Positions 37,501-43,146 of a stretch of DNA of 64,000 bases are shown here, in pieces. The translations under genes and the position numbers were made by a program. The notes under the pieces are model-generated. The model worked only from the letters and a program-made list of their open reading frames with translations, had not been told where the DNA came from and ran no database searches. The stretch covers positions 442,323-506,322 of the forward strand of contig JACJYC010000005.1 in NCBI GenBank assembly GCA_020636325.1, written 5' to 3'. The first letter of the stretch is position 1. Each line of letters starts with the position of its first letter. Source of the stretch: Lewinellaceae bacterium. GTDB taxonomy: Bacteria; Bacteroidota; Bacteroidia; Chitinophagales; Saprospiraceae.

Positions 37501-37510
37501 TAAAATATAA
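31550..37510 (+). CDS. Giant M4 (thermolysin-type) metalloprotease with propeller, dockerin-like and T9SS domains
   Basis: The 1986-residue protein starts MKKSAVPTILFTALLLTLSG (signal peptide). A propeptide (FTP/PepSY-like, about 80-250) is followed by the M4 catalytic domain (about 260-590). It carries the zinc site H398-E-Y-T-H402, the third ligand E422 in GALNEGLADIFG and the late HHNSTVIGRWFYLL. Then come Ig/PKD-like domains (600-850) and a propeller of two-component-regulator type (about 860-1490: SENLMWIGTRGGGLAKV, SQGTIWVITDNG). A PKD domain and a dockerin-like calcium-binding pair (GDVNKDNIVDIYDWALMG near 1643, DANGDGRIDLADFE) follow, then a cohesin-like region and a T9SS sorting domain (FPNPVSDRLNIIY). 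It should be a surface or secreted protease. Confidence 0.92.
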   Translation: MKKSAVPTILFTALLLTLSGMQSSGLRLFNWKVKEESSLPEVNANAVARQTMLETLVQKGSRLNALRFRSDAQVKLEDFLTGAFAADFRFCDRDQWRLINARQDQWGIRHYKLTQFREGVKVYGMTYLLHEKNGRIISANGSFLPCAELSAIPVVSHEEARSIAVHSVPGRQYAWEKPGMDSLLRAANDDPEANFYPEGELVWLPGSLLNPTRGKETSEKLTWHFKVYTLAPFEGHEVFVDAATGVVLASWALTPNCIPAQGTALYQSGSVDFCVSSVVGPNGAGYRLYDTDRNIRTLDNLGLDQSIVIADYFYPTLLWAPAQRTAVAAHWGMKETYDYFQSYQNWLHFDNKPGSPTWIWTNFGDEYSNARKTPLGIVAGNGDGVQFGPFVSLDIIAHEYTHGIIEHTSNLGFYNESGALNEGLADIFGVVVEMSTLGPNSNYLLGEKIHLADTLTGIRRIDFPNLQKLPDTYYGLYWQDFGNCSTADCFIHHNSTVIGRWFYLLVNGETGVSENNDFYQINGIGLNAAARLVFEVMTNYLPENADFADFREYLLLAADNLSGYDLSNIAQAFCAVGIGPCDLSELEDVDVTVSAPDGNFFEGDTIMVDWSGISLNEKVDIQISLDNGINYQLVVAGYPNTEHYEWIAPGFNSDLCRIRVRKADDPLVSGVSNIFAIKGCNLLAHFTLNDNSPCFGQTVIAANSQVLPGVNYAWAVDGLPAIASPGSLSISLLSGGGGHIISLIAERGGCRDTFDLELFVEPEPTAEFSYTVNNQFITVLAQNEKAKAVTFTLNGVPLQNQGASGFSFPVETPGNYTICLYVNDECSAGALPPVCKEVEVPATIICDSDAEQVSQFNNTSLISDVIDYGDSLILATTGGLVFYNKNTEAFSVVNNANSALPADHLGSVAVDRENEVIYATVTGCKGFVELVKPDFHPIFHSVLDLQGLNSNDIVKLKMGPDGKLYIISESNGIRVAERTNGLLHITHSITSAQGLPEGYKISDIEFSSENLMWIGTRGGGLAKVVNGAVEEILAFGGNIQNRYIQTMYADSSGVWFSTLGGGDTLRFWGNDLPLAFGYGLSNAPPVSIAKGLNGHIYFGVTLNNYILEFDGSNFSLFDGLASCCYSKGPVVKLLSDKTTGNFWVGLREKLVAWDGVEDWTYKNTSITPFISNNIQYIFADDEEVIVTANEGAYLYNGVSFDSIEIGSFLPYQPSSSYLWVFDFTSEMVKDHIGRKWAAVGFYDMALCFLDPDPQFGWSFIKKEDLPFQSPIKRLLYHNEKLYIATYQEGLFILDLSNYSFEHFYQANSPIWPTWDGEMAFDPQYRLWLSNKGVSGSGQDLLVFDGAIWTTLTVPNTTGVRNLAFTGSGTLFVSTSENKILQYDGSEWLEISDLNLAIAGNAVQINDVQISRNGDLMIGTTAPNPLLFKDGTFGLIISDTTGAIREVYNEFNSGLPSSNIKTIKQTSQGTIWVITDNGTGMIQPYIETITPDFAFEGTCSGIPIHFINKTAGGSGFNWTIAGQSVGVGKNLNYTFPAPGEYPVTLEAITPDGCTVSTTRIVKVNPSAASSAKDQDLSLCDNSATLTAPEGMDQYTWKFGTQTLGHTQTQAVTQSGAYLLEITDHCGNMATATFNVLLTTDCVWPGDVNKDNIVDIYDWALMGIAFGAFGPSRTDITTGWQGYPAQNWSGLLFQNINLKHFDANGDGRIDLADFEAILVNYERTHGNYPGAPIQVESPYAFIPLVEVDTALTHGDTLALRVVVLATHESGQELPLYAAAGKLHWDLQGVSPQDIRFSFENASFSDNQQTVITMARVYPERNEIPFAFTGLDHQNFPEVSVIGEAHFLVVDDVVGLGDTLALKFNIDGPQGLVNTGNFIPLGGVDRSYRFTAGELTKSTDPPGRPIDEPLFTVFPNPVSDRLNIIYELDAVREVTFTLFTAQGTEVWKETVRTGQHLQKSLPVSGLPPGLYLLSAETAIGNSVIRVIKI

Positions 37511-37619
37511 CGAAAATCAGCATTGCGGATGCATCAGATCTGCTGCAATTGACCAATGCAGCCCGGTATTTTATTGCCTGGAATTCACATTCGATTTTAT
37601 ACCACTAAAAAATGATCTT

Positions 37620-38177
37620 ATGAAAACCCTTTTCATTTCATTCATCACGCTGGTAAGCATATCGGCATGTATCGGTCAATCAAATCCTCCTTTGCATTTT
37701 TTAAGTCCGAAACTGATGGAGCAAAAAGAGATTACTGTTTTCCCCATAGCGGATTTTCGGGAAAACCAGGGCACTGCCTTCAATTTGGCCGATTTCACTC
37801 AAAACATCATGGTCAAGAAGCTCAATCGATTGAAATATAAAGGAAAAGCTGGAGTTGTTCAAAAGGAAATCTATAAAGACCTTTCCCTGGACCAAGTAAT
37901 GCAGCCCGCTCCCGAATTGCTGAGCAGGTTGGAAAATTTTAAAGGCGCGGCCATTTTGATTCCGGTTTTAACCCAATATGAGAGCAAAATGGGATTGGGT
38001 TGGGGCACCGAAGTCCAGTTAAGTGCTTTGATCCTGGAACCGGAGTCGGGTGAAGTCATCTGGAGACATACCGGATCCGGTGAGGATTACGGCCCCTTGA
38101 TCAAAGGGATCAACCAACGTACCGCCATGCAAAACACAACCCTGGACTTAATGCGTGGCCTTCCGAAGAATAAGTAA
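37620..38177 (+). CDS. Lipoprotein resembling CsgG/GNA1162-type proteins
   Basis: The 185-residue product starts MKTLFISFITLVSISACIGQ, with a lipobox ending at Cys17. The body (KEITVFPIADFRENQGTAFNLADFTQNIMVKKLNRLKYKG, GAAILIPVLTQYESKMGLGWGTEVQLSALILEPESGEVIWRHTGSG) has the strand-helix pattern of GNA1162- or CsgG-like outer membrane lipoproteins: an early VxPxxDF, then LSAxLxxxxSGEVIWxxT. The assignment is from pattern only. It follows the giant M4 protease by 109 bases and precedes another small exported protein. Confidence 0.7.
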   Translation: MKTLFISFITLVSISACIGQSNPPLHFLSPKLMEQKEITVFPIADFRENQGTAFNLADFTQNIMVKKLNRLKYKGKAGVVQKEIYKDLSLDQVMQPAPELLSRLENFKGAAILIPVLTQYESKMGLGWGTEVQLSALILEPESGEVIWRHTGSGEDYGPLIKGINQRTAMQNTTLDLMRGLPKNK

Positions 38178-38256
38178 ACCGCACAACGTCACTTCTTAGT
38201 TCAAAACCACAATACTAACCATTTATTAATCAATTTATTAAATAAAATTCACAGTC

Positions 38257-38802
38257 ATGAAAAGGATTTTTCTTCTTGGATGCCTGGCGGCATTCCTGTC
38301 CGCTTATTCATTCGCCCAAGGCAGCGAAAACACGTTGAAACAAATAGAGTTCATCGGCAAAAAGCCTTATTACGACGGCCAGCGCCTTAGAAAAGTAAAA
38401 GAACTGAAAGCCTTAGTAGACCAGGTGAATGATAAAAGCACCCTTGATGCATTTTCAAGCATGAAGACAGACCAAACGATCGCGATTGTGAGCTACAGCG
38501 GCGGAATTCTGTTCAGTTTATTGACCATCAATAATGCATTGCAGTATACCAAAGCTGTAAATGAACGGGATTGGGATATTGCTCATGACCTGGAACAAAA
38601 AAGAACAGGTTTACAGCTGAAGGCACTTGGCTGTTATTCAGCAGCTATCGTATTTTCATTACTCAGAAATAAAAATTACCGCAAAACCGCAGAAGCCTAT
38701 AACAGATCTTGGGGTTTAAGCCAATCCGATTCAAGATCGCCCGTGCAAATTGGTTTTGCCAAAGAGGGGTTGGGGGTCGGTTTGACCATTTCGCTCCGCT
38801 AA
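38257..38802 (+). CDS. Small exported membrane-associated protein, unknown
   Basis: The 181-residue protein has a signal peptide (RIFLLGCLAAFLSAYSFAQ), a charged helical segment (KKPYYDGQRLRKVKELKALVDQVND) and two hydrophobic stretches (TIAIVSYSGGILFSLLTI and LKALGCYSAAIVFSLL). It ends with a beta strand IGFAKEGLGVGLTISLR, which resembles the last strand of an outer membrane beta structure. No known domain is visible. It is probably cotranscribed with the preceding lipoprotein gene, from which it is separated by 79 bases. An intrinsic terminator follows its stop codon. Confidence 0.68.
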   Translation: MKRIFLLGCLAAFLSAYSFAQGSENTLKQIEFIGKKPYYDGQRLRKVKELKALVDQVNDKSTLDAFSSMKTDQTIAIVSYSGGILFSLLTINNALQYTKAVNERDWDIAHDLEQKRTGLQLKALGCYSAAIVFSLLRNKNYRKTAEAYNRSWGLSQSDSRSPVQIGFAKEGLGVGLTISLR

Positions 38803-38824
38803 CGGCTCAACCCAAGCCGAAGCA

Positions 38825-38874
38825 GGAATTGCCCTGAATCCAAATTCTTAAAAATTCAGGGCGATTCCTTTCTT
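38825..38874 (+). terminator. Rho-independent terminator
   Basis: GGAATTGCCCTGAAT (starting 38825) pairs, with one G-T pair, with ATTCAGGGCGATTCC (ending 38868) across a 14-base loop and is followed by TTTCTTT. It ends transcripts of the upstream plus-strand genes 23 bases after the last stop codon. Confidence 0.82.
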
Positions 38875-38905
38875 TAGCGATTTCCAAATCAGTGCGATCG
38901 AACCC

Positions 38906-41317
38906 CTAAAACCGCAACCGCCCCGAAACCATCACATTCCGCCCCGCCGCAACAATACCCGATGAATACGGGCGATAGCGTTGGTCGGTGATGTTCTCCA
39001 CGCCGGCGGTTATCGACAGGTTATCGGTCAGCTGGTACATGGCTTTGAAATTGAGGGTGTACCAGGCAGGGGAATACGGGTTGCCGTCCGCGTCCATGGC
39101 GTAAATGTAGCCTTTGCCCTGTTCTTCCGGCGCCAGGTTCTCGTAGGAAACTTCCCCGTTATAGACGGCGTACAGGTCCAGTTTGGCGCGCTCCCGCTTC
39201 CAGGTGAAGTGGGTGGCCCCGAACCAGGGCGCCGCATGCCGCAAAGGAGCTGTGCTGCCGTCGTCGAGTTCCTCCTCGCCGTTCTGGTAGTTGAAGCGGG
39301 TGGTCAATCCGAAACCCGCCGGAAGTTTCAGTTCAAAACCGGCCTGAATGCCGAAAACATGCGCCTGGGCGGCATTCTGGATGGCCTGTACCTGGCTCAG
39401 CTCGCCGTCATACAGGATGCTGTCCTGGCCGTTGAGCGTGAAGTCGCGGCGAACCAGGGCATGGTCCAGTATCGTGTAGTACGCCGTGAAGTCCACCTTC
39501 GCGACCCCGCCGATGATCTTGCTGATGCCCGCTTCGGCGTTCCAGGCGTATTCCGCTTCCAGGTCGGGGTTAGGGATGACCACCGACCCGGGTTCCGAAT
39601 CGAATACCTTGCCCACGTCGTCTACATTGGGTACCCGGAATCCGGTTGAGAGGTTGAGGTTCAACTGCCAGCTTTCGGCCGGCAGCCAGGCTGCTCCTAT
39701 GCTTCCGGTCAGCGCGCCGGAATTGATTTCCGCCTTCTTGAAAGGAAAGTCGTAGAAGTCCTGGTTGAATTCGGCATCCAGCGCAACCTGGTTGTAGCGC
39801 AGTCCGGCCTGCCAGGTGATGGACCTGGACGGTTTGTAGCGGTAAGTCGCGTAGGCTGCGTAGGAATTCCAGGTAGCCGGGTTGGGATATCGGGCCGGGC
39901 CTTCCACAACGGCGCCGGTTTCAATATTCTTATCTGTTCCGGTTGAGTTGACGTTGTTGAACAAGGCTTCCAGGCCGTAAAACACCGTGCTTTTGCCGCT
40001 CAACCCCTTTTCGAGATCGAGGTTGACGGAAAAGACATCTACCTGCTCTACCCGGCTCCGCAGTTCGCTATCCCCGAAATCGCGGTCGTGCCGGCTTTCC
40101 TCAAAATTTTGCAGGGCGATGGTGGCCGACAGGTTGTCGTACAGCCCGCCGGAACCGGCATGAGCGATATTCAGCGCGTTCATCATCCATTTCTGGGGCC
40201 CGTAATACCATTCCCCGGAGCGTTGATTGCCGTTGCCGCGATAACGGATGAGGCGGTCGTAGCGCGAATAATCGGAGGTATTGGAATAGTGGAATCCGTA
40301 GTTGAATTCCAGGTCCTTCCCGGGTTTGAACCGGATCTTCTGCATGACATTGAGCTGGTTGTAACCCGTCGGGCGCTGCACCAGCGGATCGGGGTTGGTC
40401 AGCATGGTATCCCTGCCGTTGACGGTGGCGCCGTACGTATTCCGCAGGTATTCTTCGGGGCCGTGCTTCCCCATTTTCAGGTCGCCGAAGTCGCTGTAGG
40501 TCACACTGGTGGTGAATCCCCATTTGGGCAACCCGATGTTGACGTCGAAATGCCCCGTTTTTTCCGAACCGGCCGACGACCAGCGCGCCAGTGCAGAGCC
40601 GTTCACCATCGCCTTATCGCCTGACGAAAGATGGGGTTTCAGGGTATAAAAACTCATGACGCCGCCGATCGCATCGCTGCCGTAGATCACCGATCCCGGG
40701 CCGAAGATGACCTCCGTTCTGTCCAATGAGAGCGGATCCAGGGAAATGACGTTTTGCAGGTTTCCGCTTCTGAAAATAGCGGTGTTCATGCGCACCCCGT
40801 CAACTGCGATCAATACCCGGTTGGTGGCAAAGCCGCGGATCATGGGGCTGCCGCCGCCCAGCTGGCTTTTCTGAATGAATACCTCTCCTGAAGCGCCCAA
40901 CAGGTCGGCTGCGGTCTGCGGGTTCTGGAAAACGACCTCCTCGGGTTTGATCGAAGCGATTCGCACCGGGATTTCACGTTTGTCCTGTTCCCAACGGGAG
41001 GCAGATACCACGATCTCGTCGAACGTCAGTTCATCGGGTTGCATCAGAACGACAAACGACATGGTCCTCAGATCCTGGAGGCTGTAAGCCGCAGGCCGGA
41101 ATCCGAGCAGGTTAAAGAACAGGCTGTCGGCGCCGTTGAATGCAGCCAGGTCAACCTTTCCCTCCGGATCGGTCATGGCCGATACCTGGGGGCGAACACT
41201 GGATATGCTGACCAGCTCCAGCGGATGATTGTCGATTTTATCTTTAACGGTCAATACCTGCGCCCGGACACCCAGTCCCAGCGCCAGGAAAAGCCCGCAA
41301 ATAAGGGTCCTTTTCAT
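38906..41317 (-). CDS. TonB-dependent outer membrane receptor
   Basis: The 803-residue protein begins MKRTLICGLFLALGLGVRAQ; a longer open frame upstream would precede this signal by 59 residues. Residues about 20-95 form a carboxypeptidase-regulatory-like domain common in Bacteroidota receptors. The plug follows (about 105-225: EIPVRIASIKPEEVVFQNPQTAADLLGASGEVFIQKSQLGGGSPMIRGFATNRVLIAVDGVRMN), then a beta barrel closing with the aromatic strand NVMVSGRLRF. The plug resembles those of haem or catecholate siderophore receptors, but the ligand cannot be read. A putative membrane protein gene lies 217 bases upstream on the same strand. Confidence 0.92.
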   Translation of the reverse strand: MKRTLICGLFLALGLGVRAQVLTVKDKIDNHPLELVSISSVRPQVSAMTDPEGKVDLAAFNGADSLFFNLLGFRPAAYSLQDLRTMSFVVLMQPDELTFDEIVVSASRWEQDKREIPVRIASIKPEEVVFQNPQTAADLLGASGEVFIQKSQLGGGSPMIRGFATNRVLIAVDGVRMNTAIFRSGNLQNVISLDPLSLDRTEVIFGPGSVIYGSDAIGGVMSFYTLKPHLSSGDKAMVNGSALARWSSAGSEKTGHFDVNIGLPKWGFTTSVTYSDFGDLKMGKHGPEEYLRNTYGATVNGRDTMLTNPDPLVQRPTGYNQLNVMQKIRFKPGKDLEFNYGFHYSNTSDYSRYDRLIRYRGNGNQRSGEWYYGPQKWMMNALNIAHAGSGGLYDNLSATIALQNFEESRHDRDFGDSELRSRVEQVDVFSVNLDLEKGLSGKSTVFYGLEALFNNVNSTGTDKNIETGAVVEGPARYPNPATWNSYAAYATYRYKPSRSITWQAGLRYNQVALDAEFNQDFYDFPFKKAEINSGALTGSIGAAWLPAESWQLNLNLSTGFRVPNVDDVGKVFDSEPGSVVIPNPDLEAEYAWNAEAGISKIIGGVAKVDFTAYYTILDHALVRRDFTLNGQDSILYDGELSQVQAIQNAAQAHVFGIQAGFELKLPAGFGLTTRFNYQNGEEELDDGSTAPLRHAAPWFGATHFTWKRERAKLDLYAVYNGEVSYENLAPEEQGKGYIYAMDADGNPYSPAWYTLNFKAMYQLTDNLSITAGVENITDQRYRPYSSGIVAAGRNVMVSGRLRF

Positions 41318-41534
41318 AATTGAATTTTTAAACAGGAAACATGGCAACAGGAGCTGTCCCGGTTTTTCGGAACAGCCGGCTTGCTGAAACTGACCGGCAA
41401 TTTTCTCCTGTTGAATTTGGCAATAGCCGGACCTTGCGAACCTTGTGTTTCCTCCGTGTACCTTGCAGTGATCGGTTACCCGCCTGGCGCACAAAGGGGT
41501 TTCACAAAGAATGCAACGGCATATAGGGAAAATG

Positions 41535-42071
41535 TCAGAAAAGCGACTGCGGAGGAGGGGAAGGCTGTTCGACCTCGCAGGTTTTCAGCCCGAAATGGTA
41601 AGCAGGTATCATTTTAGCGGCACGAAAAGCCGTTTGAACGCAATGATCAAATTCAGCCATGCACGACATGGATTCCAATAGCCTCAGCAGCAGGTCGCGA
41701 TGGTTGCCCTTTTCTGAATGATCCGGATCAGAACCGTCAAAGATCTCCAGGAATCGGGAAAAAAGGCGGGTTTCTTCCTCGTCGGACACGCAATAGAACA
41801 AAATGGCATCCGGCGTCGATTCCTGCCGCACAATATCGTACCGCATGCCGTCAAAAAGGACTTCATGCCGGTTGATGTGCCTGAAGTTGTGATCCTGTTT
41901 CTCCGATCCGGCAATCTTGATCAGGACAAGGTCTTCGTCGGGAATACCCGACCGCATGCGCTGTTCCAATTCCCACCGGATCTGCATTCCGCAAACCTGG
42001 AATACCACCAGATAACCCGCCACCTGAAACAGCAGGCAGATCAGCAGACATATGGCGTAGGTCCTTCTCAC
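41535..42071 (-). CDS. Single-span membrane protein, unknown; GTG start likely
   Basis: An open frame reaches an ATG at 42164, but that ATG lies inside an intrinsic terminator of the upstream gene, so I choose GTG at 42071. This gives a 178-residue protein starting with a charged RRTY and then a membrane span (AICLLICLLFQVAGYLVVFQV). The periplasmic part (QIRWELEQRMRSGIPDEDLVLIKIAG, EVLFDGMRYDIVRQESTPDAILFYCVSDEEETRLF) has alternating strands and no known domain; the histidine- and acid-rich portion could bind a metal. The gene lies upstream of the TonB receptor and may belong to the same uptake function. The start codon is uncertain. Confidence 0.55.
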   Translation of the reverse strand: MRRTYAICLLICLLFQVAGYLVVFQVCGMQIRWELEQRMRSGIPDEDLVLIKIAGSEKQDHNFRHINRHEVLFDGMRYDIVRQESTPDAILFYCVSDEEETRLFSRFLEIFDGSDPDHSEKGNHRDLLLRLLESMSCMAEFDHCVQTAFRAAKMIPAYHFGLKTCEVEQPSPPPQSLF

Positions 42072-42119
42072 AAATTTTCGATCAGGGTCGAAAATTACGC
42101 TTTTTGAAGGCGTCGAGAT

Positions 42120-42163
42120 AAAAAAAAATGGGCTAACCGCATTCGATCCCTCGGTATAGCCCA
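42120..42163 (-). terminator. Rho-independent terminator
   Basis: On the minus strand, TGGGCTA-CGGT-type arms (42152-42163 and 42129-42139, one bulged A) surround a 12-base loop and are followed by a run of eight or nine T (42128-42120). It terminates the 2TM-protein transcript, placing the array at 42186-42356 in the 3' untranslated RNA. Confidence 0.82.
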
Positions 42164-42185
42164 CTTGTTAGTATGAAAAAACTAC

Positions 42186-42356
42186 TTATCTTTCTTTAGT
42201 CGTAAGTTGGTTAGTCGTAAGTCGTAAGTTGGTTAGCCGTAAGTCGTAAGTATTGCCTAAAACCCACTTACGACTTATCACTTATGACTTACGACTTACG
42301 ACTTACGACTTATGACTTACGACTTATGACTTACAACTTACGACTAATCAAACCAT
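42186..42356. repeat. Inverted heptamer array (GTCGTAA / TTACGAC)
   Basis: The left half (about 42193-42255) repeats GTCGTAA and variants; the right half (about 42266-42350) repeats the reverse complement CTTACGA and variants about twelve times. Fourteen bases separate the halves, so the RNA could fold into a hairpin with arms of roughly 60 bases. The right end overlaps the stop codon of the 2TM-protein gene. The left end is about 25 bases from its terminator. Confidence 0.9.
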
Positions 42357-42713
42357 ATCCCGGTCGCGCCATTTCCGGTCGGATCCTTCATAATACAGCG
42401 GCTCGGGCGTTTCCTCGGTTTTGCGGCGTTCGCGCTCTTCCATCCAGTCATTCCAGTCTTCGCCGAACCAGCCGTTGGTGCCCGGGAAACCGAACGCCTT
42501 GACATAGCTGACCGCAATGAAAATACCCCAGATCATGCTGGCCGTCCACCAGCCTTGCGCATGACCGCTCATCGTCAGGAAGAACATGATCATGTTGACG
42601 ATCAGGTAGGAACGCAGGCGTTTGTAAAAGCGCATCTTCGGGGAAAGCGTTTTCTTTTCGTGATGGATCCTGTGGTAACCCTGATGCGAGCATTTATGGT
42701 GGTGATGGCCCAT
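42348..42713 (-). CDS. 2TM-domain membrane protein
   Basis: The 121-residue protein begins with a histidine-rich stretch (MGHHHHKCSHQGYHRIHHEKK) and has two membrane spans (SYLIVNMIMFFLTMSG and WWTASMIWGIFIAVSYVKAFG), then a charged tail (WFGEDWNDWMEERERRKTEE). The spacing of R/K-F-Y-x-H-L before span 1 and F-x-x-W-x-x-x-x-x-E-E-R after span 2 is typical of the 2TM domain family (PF13239). Some members are fused to kinases; free-standing members have no known role. The N-terminal histidines could bind metal, which is inference. The stop codon lies in the heptamer array. Confidence 0.82.
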   Translation of the reverse strand: MGHHHHKCSHQGYHRIHHEKKTLSPKMRFYKRLRSYLIVNMIMFFLTMSGHAQGWWTASMIWGIFIAVSYVKAFGFPGTNGWFGEDWNDWMEERERRKTEETPEPLYYEGSDRKWRDRDMV

Positions 42714-42852
42714 TGCGTTTTTCTTTTTTATTTGTTGACTGACTGTGCAGCCGTTGTGAATGAATGATACTGCAATGTACGGCCAGGACCGGCCGAAATG
42801 CCAGAAAATCCGACAAAGCCTAGCAGAAATCCGAAGAAATGCTTTAAACGTG

Positions 42853-42889
42853 TTACGTGTCGGACACTTTCAAAGTGTCCGACACGTAA
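42853..42889. repeat. Perfect 18-bp inverted repeat
   Basis: TTACGTGTCGGACACTTT is followed by one base and its exact reverse complement. A partial third copy (TGTCCGGTACGTAA) follows at 42902-42915. It lies upstream of the 2TM-protein gene, in the 433-base gap between that gene and the HYR protein gene. There is no T run next to it. I recall similar palindromes scattered in other Bacteroidota genomes, but this is not verified. Confidence 0.88.
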
Positions 42890-42962
42890 GCACATCAGAG
42901 GTGTCCGGTACGTAATGGTTTGCCGGCCGCAATAAAGGGCATTTTCATCAAAGCGTAAAATG

Positions 42963-43014
42963 AGCGCGGGCGAGGAAGTGAAGCATCTCGTTGCTCCTCC
43001 TCCCCGCCCGCGCT
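42963..43014. repeat. GC-rich inverted repeat
   Basis: AGCGCGGGCG (42963-42972) is exactly reverse-complemented by CGCCCGCGCT (43005-43014), and purine-rich GAGGAAG faces CTCCTCCTC in the loop region. It may be the folded 3' region of the HYR protein transcript or a dispersed repeat. Confidence 0.65.
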
Positions 43015-43040
43015 GCTCAGGCTGTGGGTTGAATCCTTTC

Positions 43041-43129
43041 AGGCTTTAAAAGCCTTGAGGGCTTATCAATCCCGGGGGTGCATCTCCGTCCAGGCTTAAC
43101 AATCCTTGAAGGCTTATCAATCCTGGACG
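43041..43129. repeat. Two 32-base direct repeats, 51-base spacing, with a closing stem
   Basis: The segments 43041-43072 and 43092-43123 begin AGGCTT and end GGCTTATCAATCC; they differ at a few positions in the middle. The second is enclosed by CGTCCAGG (43087-43094) and CCTGGACG (43122-43129), which form a stem. The pair ends 17 bases downstream of the stop codon of the HYR protein gene (reading on the minus strand). Confidence 0.75.
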
Positions 43130-43146
43130 AAGACGGCCAGCCGGTT

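Noticed and set aside
41535..42164. ATG at 42164 as the start of the membrane protein
   Set aside because: It lies at the edge of a strong intrinsic terminator of the upstream gene, and the first 31 residues would be encoded by that terminator and its T run.
42186..42356. Inverted heptamer array as the ends of an insertion sequence
   Set aside because: No transposase lies between the halves, which are only 14 bases apart, and no target duplication is seen.
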